From: Methanobacteriota archaeon
Lineage (GTDB): Archaea > Nanobdellota > Nanobdellia > Woesearchaeales > SM23-78
DNA: 7,566 nt
NCBI GenBank assembly: GCA_030637925.1
Contig: DAOWFR010000050.1
Span: 1 to 7,566, forward strand
Direction of reading: 5' to 3'
Part shown: positions 1 to 6,219 of the stretch, piece after piece
How positions within the stretch are numbered: position 1 is the stretch's first letter
Layout of the letters: the number at the start of each line of letters is the position of its first letter
The notes under the pieces: model-generated
The model's input: only the letters and a program-made list of their open reading frames with translations
Told to the model about the DNA's origin: nothing
The model's database searches: none
Position numbers and translations under genes: made by a program

Positions 1-1
1 C

Positions 2-181
2 GGTTAAATTAATTTCGGTAAAATCATTCGCGAGCAATTCTGGTTCCAGTCGCGCTAAAGTCAGTAATTGTTCAACCAGGTGTGTGGTTCTATCTACACC
101 ATGAAGTACCTGGTCGAGTGATTCATTTTGCTGTTCTCTGTTTTTACTTCTTTGTGTCTGCCTTTTTTTAACAATTCTCTG
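2..181 (-). pseudogene. Fragment of a QseC-type sensor histidine kinase (HisKA region), probably foreign to the locus
   Basis: The minus strand is open for 60 codons, from just after an in-frame TAA at 182-184 to the window edge. The middle reads THLVEQLLTLARLEPE, preceded by GVDR and followed by FTEINLT. This is the second helix of the dimerisation domain of QseC-like proteobacterial two-component kinases, whose consensus is close to GIDRATRLVDQLLTLSRL. The phosphoacceptor histidine would lie upstream of the part seen and is absent, and the ATP-binding domain would lie beyond the window. No start codon or upstream kinase sequence is present. Homology is convincing to about position 135 and plausible to about 160; beyond that the DNA belongs to the nucleotidyltransferase. 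The frame differs from that of the nucleotidyltransferase on the same strand. Seven CpG dinucleotides fall in the first 120 bases against four in the next 780. I infer a bacterial fragment joined to an archaeal contig. Family call confident; cause of the junction less so. Confidence 0.8.
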
Positions 182-870
182 TTAGACTCTAGCATAGTCT
201 CTGGTTTTCCAAAATCATGCCATGACTTGACTTTATGGCAGAGCAGTTTAGCACCTTTCTTTATCATGTAATCAAAGGCATCAGGGAGATAGTATTCTCC
301 TTTAGGCCTTATCTTGTTATCAAATAAATAATGTATCCCTCTAAACATGAGTTTGTAATCCTTGATAAAAAAAACCCCTATATTGGCTAGTTTTGAGATT
401 GGCTTGTCAGGCTTCTCAACCATTTTTTCAAGATAACCATTCCTACCTGTAACAAGCACTCCAAAACGACTATAATCCTCTACTTCCATTCCCCAGATAA
501 TTCCAGCCTCATCATCTTTTAATTTATCAATTGCTTCCAAGTCAACATCAAAAACAGAGTCTGCAAATATTATAAAAATTGGTTCATCAATGTATTTCTC
601 AGCAAGCAAAACCGCACCTGCTGAACCATTCAACTTTTTTTGTTCTATGAACCTGCACTTGAAATCATAATGCTTCTTAATAAAATCCTCAACTTTTTCT
701 TTTAAATGACCTGTAATGAATATTACTTCAGACACATCGAGTTTCTTTAAGTCATCAAGAATATAACTCAATCCAGGTTTACCAGCAAGACTAAGAAGAG
801 GCTTAGGCTTGGTATGTGTATGAGGCCGCATCCTTTTGCCTGGACCTGCTAAGGGTATTATGACTTTCAT
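94..870 (-). CDS. Sugar-1-phosphate nucleotidyltransferase (NDP-sugar pyrophosphorylase family), C-terminus chimeric
   Basis: The 258-residue product has the fold and motifs of enzymes that make NDP-sugars from NTP and sugar-1-phosphate. The N-terminal signature LAGPGKRMRPHTHTKPKPLL (residues 7-26) is a variant of the usual GxGxRxRPxTxxxPKPLL loop. GSAGAV is at 82-87, the metal-binding aspartate is probably D104 in FADSVFD, and VEKP is at 151-154. The closing WHDFGKPETMLESNRELL (217-234) is typical of the family's end. The base donor and sugar cannot be read from sequence; glucose-1-phosphate is inferred from the neighbours. The start at 870 is preferred over an in-frame ATG at 924, because the family begins at MKVIIPLAG, GGAAA lies just upstream, and the longer version would contain the TATA box. 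The last residues, roughly after residue 236-250, run into DNA that encodes a kinase in another frame, so the TAG at 94-96 is probably not the native stop. The gene is divergent from the GalT-like gene. Confidence 0.88.
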   Translation of the reverse strand: MKVIIPLAGPGKRMRPHTHTKPKPLLSLAGKPGLSYILDDLKKLDVSEVIFITGHLKEKVEDFIKKHYDFKCRFIEQKKLNGSAGAVLLAEKYIDEPIFIIFADSVFDVDLEAIDKLKDDEAGIIWGMEVEDYSRFGVLVTGRNGYLEKMVEKPDKPISKLANIGVFFIKDYKLMFRGIHYLFDNKIRPKGEYYLPDAFDYMIKKGAKLLCHKVKSWHDFGKPETMLESNRELLKKGRHKEVKTENSKMNHSTRYFMV

Positions 871-910
871 GATTGTTTCCTTTTTTCTTTTTAGAATAAA
901 CAACCACGCG

Positions 911-922
911 ATATTTATAAAC
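911..922 (-). promoter_or_regulatory. Putative TATA box of the nucleotidyltransferase gene
   Basis: The minus strand reads TTTATAAATAT here, a good archaeal TATA element. Transcription would be expected to start about 25 nt downstream, near 890, leaving a leader of about 20 nt with a weak AAGGAAA ribosome binding site before the ATG at 870. The assignment rests on pattern and position only. Confidence 0.5.
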
Positions 923-961
923 ATTATGGTATAACTAACTATATTCTATTCAAAGCACAAA

Positions 962-971
962 CTTTTTATAA
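962..971 (+). promoter_or_regulatory. Putative TATA box of the GalT-like gene, leaderless
   Basis: CTTTTTATAA is centred about 26 nt before the ATG at 993. That is the normal archaeal distance from TATA box to transcription start, so the transcript probably begins at or next to the start codon. No Shine-Dalgarno sequence precedes the ATG, which agrees with a leaderless message. Confidence 0.55.
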
Positions 972-992
972 TAAAATCATAAAGATTAACTT

Positions 993-2066
993 ATGCCTTC
1001 AATTATTGAGCTACCTGAAACCCTTGCAGGGCTTAGCCAGGGAGAAAGAGAGTTATTCTACCGCTTTTTTAGAGTTAAGAGAAGTACTGGAAAGCTTGTT
1101 CTGCCAGAAAAAATGAAGTCATGGGCTGATAAAACCTTTGGAAATTATAAGGATGTAGAGGAGCAGAAGATTGTAAAGGTGCTTGACATTCATATCTTTG
1201 AACAAGCCTTGTTTAATGAGCTAAGAGCAAAGAGGCCTATGCAGGCCAAAGAAAAATTTGATTTTAAAAGAATCCTTGAGCAAAGCGCAGGCGGGCCTTT
1301 TAGTAAGCCATTAAGCATGACACCAGCAGACCCTTTTGGGAGGATTAAAGGAAAATACTGTGTTAGTGCTAGTAATGTTGCTAAGTATGATGGTATGCAT
1401 GGCTTAATTATTTTTAAGAAGCATAATCCTCTTGATTTTACTGAAAAAGAGGTTCAGGATTATTTTAAGACTGCTCTGAAATGGTTTGCTAAGGCTTATA
1501 AGAGTAATAAAAAAGCTGTTTATCCTTTTCTTTTATGGAATTGTTTGTGGCGTGCAGCAGCCAGTATCATCCATGGCCATATGCAGGTGGTGCTTGGAGA
1601 AGGCTTTCATTATGCAGATGCAGAGAATGAGAATAAATCTAGAAAAAAATATTATAATAAATATAAAAGTGATTTTTTCTCTGATTATTATAAGGCTCAT
1701 AAACTTATTGGCTTAGGCTTTGAAAAAAAAGAGTTAAAAATACTTACCAGCATTGCTCCAAGAGAGGACAAGCAAGTCACTATTATTTCTAATAATCTTG
1801 ACAAGAACTGTGTTAGTGCAATATACAAAGTTGTGAAATGCCTGACAAAGGACTTCGGAGTTATGAGTTTTAACCTAGGAGTTGTATTCCCTCCTATTAA
1901 CAAGGATGTTGCATGGGAAGGTTTTCCAGTGATTACAAGAATAGTTGACAGGGGCAAGCTCAGCAACAAGACAACAGATGTTGGTGGAATGGAAATCTAT
2001 GACATGGGTAATGTAATAGCAACAGACCCTTACAAGGTTTTTGAAAAGGTTAAGAGTTATTTCTGA
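993..2066 (+). CDS. GalT/HIT-superfamily nucleotidylyltransferase or NDP-sugar phosphorylase
   Basis: The 357-residue protein resembles galactose-1-phosphate uridylyltransferase and related HIT-superfamily enzymes. These move a nucleotidyl group between an NDP-sugar and a sugar-1-phosphate, or phosphorolyse NDP-sugars, through a histidine intermediate. Visible are DPFGRIKGKYCVSASNVAKY (113-132) followed by a hydrophobic strand and FKKHNPLDF (141-149), matching the central GalT region, and the active-site signature SIIHGHMQ (191-198) with H194, H196 and Q198; by family analogy H196 would be the nucleotidylated residue. Classic GalT has HPHxQ, so HGHMQ is a variant. I see no cysteine-based zinc site. 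The C-terminal part (293-348) with NLGVVFPP, WEGFPVITR and ATDPYKVF fits archaeal GalT-like proteins. The gene is divergent from the nucleotidyltransferase and convergent with the GT3 gene, 18 bases apart. In a glycogen locus a role in handling glucose-1-phosphate and NDP-glucose is reasonable but inferred. Family fairly sure, substrate unknown. Confidence 0.75.
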   Translation: MPSIIELPETLAGLSQGERELFYRFFRVKRSTGKLVLPEKMKSWADKTFGNYKDVEEQKIVKVLDIHIFEQALFNELRAKRPMQAKEKFDFKRILEQSAGGPFSKPLSMTPADPFGRIKGKYCVSASNVAKYDGMHGLIIFKKHNPLDFTEKEVQDYFKTALKWFAKAYKSNKKAVYPFLLWNCLWRAAASIIHGHMQVVLGEGFHYADAENENKSRKKYYNKYKSDFFSDYYKAHKLIGLGFEKKELKILTSIAPREDKQVTIISNNLDKNCVSAIYKVVKCLTKDFGVMSFNLGVVFPPINKDVAWEGFPVITRIVDRGKLSNKTTDVGGMEIYDMGNVIATDPYKVFEKVKSYF

Positions 2067-2084
2067 GATTATTAATCAAGTATT

Positions 2085-3860
2085 TTATTTCTCCAATGCC
2101 TTGTTATGCGCTACTATGTAGAACTTTACAAAGTGCTTCCAGTCAGCAAGGTTTGATAAGTATTTTGCATTTATCTTGTTCTGGACTCTTTCTGCATGGT
2201 CTATGGTAGCATACTCATACATGATATCAGCAAGGTCTTGTATCTCCTGCTCTCTTGTCCTTTCAAACCTATTAAGAATATATATGCCTGAGTGCTCTTT
2301 AAGGAGTCTGTTCTGTATGTATTTCCCAAACCCTGATAAGTCACTGGTTAATGAAGCTATGCCCATGGCTGCTGCTTCAAGAGGAGTATAACCCCAAGGC
2401 TCATAGTATGATGGAAATAAACCAAAATGACAGCCTGCCATAGCATCATAGTATGGTAGGTTAAGCAAGCCATCATTGCCTGTAAGGTAGACAGGATATA
2501 CAATGACTTTTACTTTGTCATCAGGTTTGTTATCCAGACCTTCTTCTAATAAGCCCTGCACAAGAGGGTCATGAGCCTCATTCTCAATATTATGAGTTAG
2601 TATTGAAGGATTCCCACTTCTCTGAAAGGTTAGGATGTTCCTCTTTAATTCTCTCATAAAGTCTTTTTCAAAGAAACTCTCCTCCACACTAAGGGTTCTT
2701 GATATGAAATCATTAACAATCTGTCGGAGGATCTGGTTAGACTTCATATTTACAAGGCTTTTTATATGCTTATAATAATTCTTGTTCTCAAGTAGTTCTA
2801 ACTTAATACCATAAGTCTTCATAGGAACCCAGAAAAAAACGCTTAAAGTTCTTGGGTTGTCTTCTTGTTGCAGTTTTTTGTTAAGAATGCCAAGAGCCTT
2901 TATTAATATGTCTGTGCCTTTGTTATAGAATTCATACCTGCTTGCAAAGAAGAATATTAAGTTATTCTTTAAATCAAAAGTGTAATAAGGAAAGAAATGA
3001 TATGTTAGGAACTCTCGTATGATACCCCTGGATGTAACATGTTTTATCGAGGTCTCCTCTATTGTGGGGAACTTCTCAACATCTATCCCATTGAAAAGAA
3101 GAACATCAGCTTTTCTGCCTAACAGCTTCTCAGCTTCCAGACTGGTTACCTCGCTAACAGTTGTAAATATGTCTGTATTCTTGGCACAAGCCACTTCCAT
3201 GGTATGCTTTTCAAGCATGTTAAACTCCTTTGCTTTCTGCATAGGATCAAACTTACCAAGCTGATTATAAAGGTCAAAGTTATTACCTGCAAGAGTTCTG
3301 CCAAGCATAGTAGCATGAGTTGTGAACACAGTCTTTATGTGTGAATTCTGAGTCTTTAGGTATAACAGGGCTGCTCCTGAGAGCCACTCATGAAAATGAG
3401 CTATTATCCTCATCTTAGGCAAGGCATGGCTTATTTTTTCTAAGAGCATTCCTACACACCAAGACCATACTACTGGCTCATCAAAATCATGTGGTGAGTT
3501 TAATGAATCCACTCTGAAATCTTCCCACAGCTTTGTCTTTATCTTGTCTTTATCAGAAAACAAGCTCTGAAAATCTACAAGAATAACGTGTGGCTCTCCG
3601 CGTATCTCCCATTTTCCATAATAACAGATTATTCCTTGGCTCTGTAACTCAAGAAATATGCCTTTAAGAAAATCAGGTGGCTCCTCTTTTTGTAACTCAA
3701 TATCTGCCTTGTCTTTAAAATAAGGTCCTATTAAGAAGTAGTTTGTATAATAATCAATCATACAAGGAGCCTTGGTTTTTATAACAGTGTTTATTCCTCC
3801 TGCTTTGTTGCATACCTCCCAGGACACTTCAAAAACATAATCTGCATTTGGCTTAATCAC
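2085..3860 (-). CDS. Glycogen synthase, GT3 family
   Basis: The 591-residue protein matches the GT3 glycogen synthases of eukaryotes and some bacteria and archaea, which extend alpha-1,4-glucan from NDP-glucose. Family landmarks run in order: FEVSWEVCNKAGGINTV (10-26) for the donor-binding loop, the N-domain HFHEW (155-159), FTTHATMLGRTLAGN (179-193), KHTMEVACAKNTDIFTTVSE (218-237), ASRYEFYNKGTD (306-317) with R308 and K314 as likely donor-phosphate contacts, THNIENEAHDP (422-432), and SYYEPWGYTPLE (484-495) with E487 and E495 as the E-x7-E pair. The terminal NLADWKHFVKFYIVAHNKAL matches the last helix. Length is close to bacterial members and shorter than animal or yeast ones. The arginine cluster that binds glucose-6-phosphate in the yeast enzyme is mostly missing just before this helix. 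The start is GTG at 3858-3860; it fits the family N-terminus and the TATA box. The product is probably cytosolic. Confidence 0.93.
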   Translation of the reverse strand: MIKPNADYVFEVSWEVCNKAGGINTVIKTKAPCMIDYYTNYFLIGPYFKDKADIELQKEEPPDFLKGIFLELQSQGIICYYGKWEIRGEPHVILVDFQSLFSDKDKIKTKLWEDFRVDSLNSPHDFDEPVVWSWCVGMLLEKISHALPKMRIIAHFHEWLSGAALLYLKTQNSHIKTVFTTHATMLGRTLAGNNFDLYNQLGKFDPMQKAKEFNMLEKHTMEVACAKNTDIFTTVSEVTSLEAEKLLGRKADVLLFNGIDVEKFPTIEETSIKHVTSRGIIREFLTYHFFPYYTFDLKNNLIFFFASRYEFYNKGTDILIKALGILNKKLQQEDNPRTLSVFFWVPMKTYGIKLELLENKNYYKHIKSLVNMKSNQILRQIVNDFISRTLSVEESFFEKDFMRELKRNILTFQRSGNPSILTHNIENEAHDPLVQGLLEEGLDNKPDDKVKVIVYPVYLTGNDGLLNLPYYDAMAGCHFGLFPSYYEPWGYTPLEAAAMGIASLTSDLSGFGKYIQNRLLKEHSGIYILNRFERTREQEIQDLADIMYEYATIDHAERVQNKINAKYLSNLADWKHFVKFYIVAHNKALEK

Positions 3861-3875
3861 TTTCTTAAACCCTTT

Positions 3876-3889
3876 TTTATATATTAAAA
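3876..3889 (-). promoter_or_regulatory. Putative TATA box of the GT3 glycogen synthase gene
   Basis: The minus strand reads TTTTAATATATAAA, centred about 22 nt before the GTG start at 3860. This predicts an independent, essentially leaderless transcript even though the preceding gene ends only 38 bases upstream. An AGGG lies about 10 nt before the GTG but is a poor Shine-Dalgarno match. Confidence 0.5.
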
Positions 3890-3898
3890 CATAATTAA

Positions 3899-4438
3899 CT
3901 AAAACTTTAGGTTAAATATTATTCCAAGCATTAACAAGCCAAAGATAAGCCCTAAAATAAAGCCGTAAATGAATTCCTTTACAACAAACCTGTGATGTTC
4001 TGGCTTTGGATATTTAAGCTTAAGATGTTCTGGCCTAGGGGGCTCTGTTCTTTCTACTTTGTATTTTTCCTCTTCTTCAATCTCTTTTTCAAATACCTGC
4101 TTGGCTTCATCTACCATGTTCTTAATATCTTTTTCTGACAACTCTTTCCCTACTTCTGAGCTAATCCTTGTACTGTGTTCTGGCTTGTGCTGCTTCTTTT
4201 TAAGAAAGTTTTCTAGTATTATAAGTAATCCTTCCCTCTCAGATACTTCTCTCATACTCTGAGCAAGTCTGGTTTCTCCAAAAACATCTTCAATCCAGTT
4301 TGCAAAGTCATTCCTCTCATTGTTAACATGGTGTCTGAACTCTGTTTCACCCATATTTTTTAGTAATTCTTTTAGCTCTTCTATGCTAGAAGCTTTTCTT
4401 CCACTCGCAAAGCAGAACCATTTATCCTTTTTAATCAT
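3899..4438 (-). CDS. Small tail-anchored protein with a DUF5752-like domain
   Basis: The 179-residue protein has three parts. Residues 7-62 form a small domain with SSIEELKELL, the signature HHVNNERNDFANWIEDVFG (36-54) and TRLAQSM; I recall this as DUF5752, a family without known activity, but could not check. Residues 80-150 are charged and helical (EKEIEEEEK) with a proline-rich stretch carrying three PEH motifs at 86-88, 136-138 and 146-148. Residues 155-175 form one hydrophobic, glycine-rich membrane segment (FIYGFILGLIFGLLMLGIIF) ending four residues from the C-terminus. There is no signal peptide, and basic residues precede the segment, so the domain should face the cytoplasm as a tail-anchored protein. 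A strong Shine-Dalgarno site GAGGTGG lies 6 nt before the ATG. The next gene upstream encodes a paralogue of the domain. A role in tethering or regulating glycogen enzymes at the membrane is only a guess from the neighbours. Confidence 0.8.
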   Translation of the reverse strand: MIKKDKWFCFASGRKASSIEELKELLKNMGETEFRHHVNNERNDFANWIEDVFGETRLAQSMREVSEREGLLIILENFLKKKQHKPEHSTRISSEVGKELSEKDIKNMVDEAKQVFEKEIEEEEKYKVERTEPPRPEHLKLKYPKPEHHRFVVKEFIYGFILGLIFGLLMLGIIFNLKF

Positions 4439-4444
4439 ACTTAA

Positions 4445-4451
4445 CCACCTC
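4445..4451 (-). promoter_or_regulatory. Ribosome binding site of the tail-anchored DUF5752-like gene
   Basis: The minus strand carries GAGGTGG 6 nt before the ATG at 4438, strongly complementary to the CACCTCC tail of 16S rRNA, which fixes this start. The longer context AAAAAGAGGTG also occurs upstream of the paralogous gene. Confidence 0.75.
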
Positions 4452-4478
4452 TTTTTTGATTTTAAAACAATTTGTATG

Positions 4479-4489
4479 AAAAATAAAAA
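4479..4489 (-). terminator. Possible T-rich terminator after the basic DUF5752-like gene
   Basis: TTTTTATTTTT on the minus strand directly follows the TAA of the 119-residue protein. Runs of T are the usual intrinsic terminators in archaea, so part of the transcription may end here before the next gene. The region is AT-rich anyway, which weakens the call. Confidence 0.35.
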
Positions 4490-4849
4490 TTACCATAACT
4501 TATGAGTTATATGCTTGTAAATAACAAGCTGCATGTGTTTCTTGTTCTTTACTCCTGTTATTTTCTCTGCTAATTCTATATCCCTGAAGATGTCCTTAAC
4601 CCAGTTTGCAAAGTCATTACCATCATCGTTTACATGGTGGTTAAAGACACTGTCTTCAAGTTCCTCCATAATATCTGCTAGTTCCTTTATGTTTTTCACA
4701 GGTTTGCCATTGCATAGGATAAAGTAGTTTTCCTTAGGCGCATTTCTCTTTACCCTTGCCTTTGATACTGCTTTTCTCTGGCGTGTTTTCCTCTTAGGCG
4801 GTCTTCCTCTTTTTCTCTTACCCTTCCTATTCTTGGTCTTCTTAGGCAT
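4490..4849 (-). CDS. Small basic protein with a DUF5752-like domain and AT-hook-like tail
   Basis: The 119-residue protein starts with about 37 residues dominated by lysine and arginine, including KRKRGRPPKRK (11-21), whose RGRP core at 14-17 matches an AT-hook minor-groove DNA-binding motif. It may equally be a disordered tail that binds RNA or other polyanions. Residues 42-97 form the same domain as the next gene: NYFILCNGKPVKNIKELADI, HHVNDDGNDFANWVKDIF (71-88) and IELAEKI. From the first aromatic to the HHVN motif the two proteins align without gaps (29 residues in each). There is no membrane segment. A purine-rich ribosome binding region (GAGGTGAGG) lies upstream, but its best part is 14 nt from the ATG, longer than usual. 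No earlier in-frame start improves the spacing, because a TAA is in frame within it. Product function is unknown; the DUF5752 name is from memory. Confidence 0.75.
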   Translation of the reverse strand: MPKKTKNRKGKRKRGRPPKRKTRQRKAVSKARVKRNAPKENYFILCNGKPVKNIKELADIMEELEDSVFNHHVNDDGNDFANWVKDIFRDIELAEKITGVKNKKHMQLVIYKHITHKLW

Positions 4850-4860
4850 GATGTCTCTTT

Positions 4861-4870
4861 ACCTCACCTC
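4861..4870 (-). promoter_or_regulatory. Ribosome binding region of the basic DUF5752-like gene, unusually distant
   Basis: The minus strand reads GAGGTGAGGT, two overlapping Shine-Dalgarno-like elements. GAGGTGA ends 14 nt and AGGT ends 11 nt before the ATG at 4849. The second element is nearer the usual range and may be the functional one. Confidence 0.5.
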
Positions 4871-4902
4871 TTTTTACGCATTAACTTGTATACATTAACA
4901 GA

Positions 4903-6219
4903 TTATGGCTTGTTTATTATATGAGTATCAAACAAGTTATTGCTAGGATGCTCACTCATAAAAGTGTGTGTAAATGAGCCTGAGTCAGGCTTTAAGGTAT
5001 AAGTATTGGGTCTGATACTGGCTTCTTTTTGCTTCTTAATACCCCTGATTCTTATAACAATATCATTCAGCACGTTCATAAAAGCAATAAAACCATCATA
5101 AGGAGTGTCATAAGGATTAAAGTATTTGTGTACATCACCGTCAGAGAACCATTTAATGCACATGTAGTAGAAGTGATCACTGGTTGTGAGCTTTCTCCAG
5201 TCCTCCAAGAGTTTTAGGTCTCCTGCTTCTCGCACCAGTCTTCCTACTCTGTAGAGTTCATTAGCAGCAGCATTCTGTAATGAATTACCAAGCCAGGCAC
5301 TAAGGTCTCTCTCAATATCAGCCCAGGATATAAAGTTATGAATATCCATCTCTGCAACAGAGGAGTACTTACTAGCAGCCTCGCTTAGAGTAACAAAATT
5401 ATTATCAGGGTGCTTTAGTACCTCATCAGGTAGGTGCTCTAGGAATTCAAAGATTCCTGTGTCCTCCCATTGGTGCTCTCCAAACGTCTCATAGTCCATG
5501 AACAGGTTAACCACAAAGCCATTACCATTGGCTGCTGATATCCACTTAGCATACTTTTCAACTGTTAATGGATATTCTTTCCAGCCCTTATTACTGAATC
5601 TAAAAGCAATGTCATCACTGAGCTTATAGTTCTTGAGCAAGAGCTTCATCTTTTCAGCTGTCTTTGGTGTGTAGACAAAGTTAGGGCTCCTCCACCCTAA
5701 TATATGGTCTGCTCCTTCTGCTAGTATTGTATTATAACCAAGGTCTTGCACAAAATTTGCCAGCTCATTACTATATATCAATTCTGTGTTCCTAAAAACC
5801 TTTGATTCCTGCCCAAATAAGTCCTTGATTTTCTGCTTGTGCAGCATTACCTGTTCTTTGAACTCATCCTTGTCAAACAGGAATGATAATGAGTGGTAAT
5901 AAGTCTCATTAATGAATTCTACACAGCCTGTTTTTGCCAGCTCTCTGAATGAGTGAATAATTTCAGGAGCATACTTCTCAAACTGCTCAAGAGCAACTCC
6001 TGAGATGCAAAAGCTTACTTTGAATTTGCCTTTGTGTTGACTGATTAATTTTAAGAGCAGCTTATTTGTAGGCAGATAGCACTTCCTTGATACTTTTTTG
6101 ATTATCTCCTGGTTCTTGTGCTCATCAAAATAATCAGAATTATTACCAATATCAAACACACTATATTTCCTTAGCCTAATGGGCTGGTGAACCTGGAAAT
6201 AAAAACAAACCGATACCAT
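4903..6219 (-). CDS. Glycoside hydrolase family 57, alpha-amylase type
   Basis: The 438-residue protein is a GH57 (beta/alpha)7-barrel enzyme expected to cleave alpha-1,4-glucan by a retaining mechanism. All five conserved regions can be placed: HQP (11-13) in FQVHQPIRL; CISGVALEQ (71-79); FRNTELIYSNELA (142-154) with E146 as the likely nucleophile; MDYETFGEHQW (241-251) with D242 as the likely acid/base; and TTSDHFYYMCIKW (345-357). The spacing E146-D242 fits characterised members, and ELIYSNE resembles alpha-amylases of the Methanocaldococcus MJ1611 type rather than GH57 branching enzymes. There is no signal peptide, so it should act on intracellular glycogen. About 40 hydrophilic residues after 397 extend past the catalytic part and are unassigned. 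A perfect GGAGGTGAT ribosome binding site precedes the ATG at 6219. The start overlaps the stop of a putative 18-codon upstream ORF. Exact specificity (amylase or glucanotransferase) remains open. Confidence 0.92.
   Translation of the reverse strand: MVSVCFYFQVHQPIRLRKYSVFDIGNNSDYFDEHKNQEIIKKVSRKCYLPTNKLLLKLISQHKGKFKVSFCISGVALEQFEKYAPEIIHSFRELAKTGCVEFINETYYHSLSFLFDKDEFKEQVMLHKQKIKDLFGQESKVFRNTELIYSNELANFVQDLGYNTILAEGADHILGWRSPNFVYTPKTAEKMKLLLKNYKLSDDIAFRFSNKGWKEYPLTVEKYAKWISAANGNGFVVNLFMDYETFGEHQWEDTGIFEFLEHLPDEVLKHPDNNFVTLSEAASKYSSVAEMDIHNFISWADIERDLSAWLGNSLQNAAANELYRVGRLVREAGDLKLLEDWRKLTTSDHFYYMCIKWFSDGDVHKYFNPYDTPYDGFIAFMNVLNDIVIRIRGIKKQKEASIRPNTYTLKPDSGSFTHTFMSEHPSNNLFDTHIINKP

Noticed and set aside
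871..924. N-terminal extension of the nucleotidyltransferase to an in-frame ATG at 924
   Set aside because: It adds 18 residues absent from the family, spans the putative TATA box, and the downstream ATG at 870 matches the usual MKVIIPLAG start.
1697..1969. Open frame on the minus strand inside the GalT-like gene
   Set aside because: Lies antisense to a well-supported coding region, has no recognisable domain or ribosome binding site, and looks like a shadow frame.
2067..2084. Terminator between the convergent GalT-like and GT3 genes
   Set aside because: Only a 4-bp palindrome (GATTATTAATC) and no sustained T-run on either strand; not enough to call.
4459..4467. TTTTAAAAT as a TATA box for the tail-anchored gene
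   Set aside because: Its spacing would put the transcript start at or past the ATG, leaving out the strong GAGGTGG ribosome binding site, so it is more likely plain AT-rich spacer.
4533..4727. Plus-strand open frame antisense to the basic DUF5752-like gene
   Set aside because: Serine/phenylalanine-rich shadow of lysine/glutamate-rich coding DNA; the minus-strand gene has a paralogue and a ribosome binding site.
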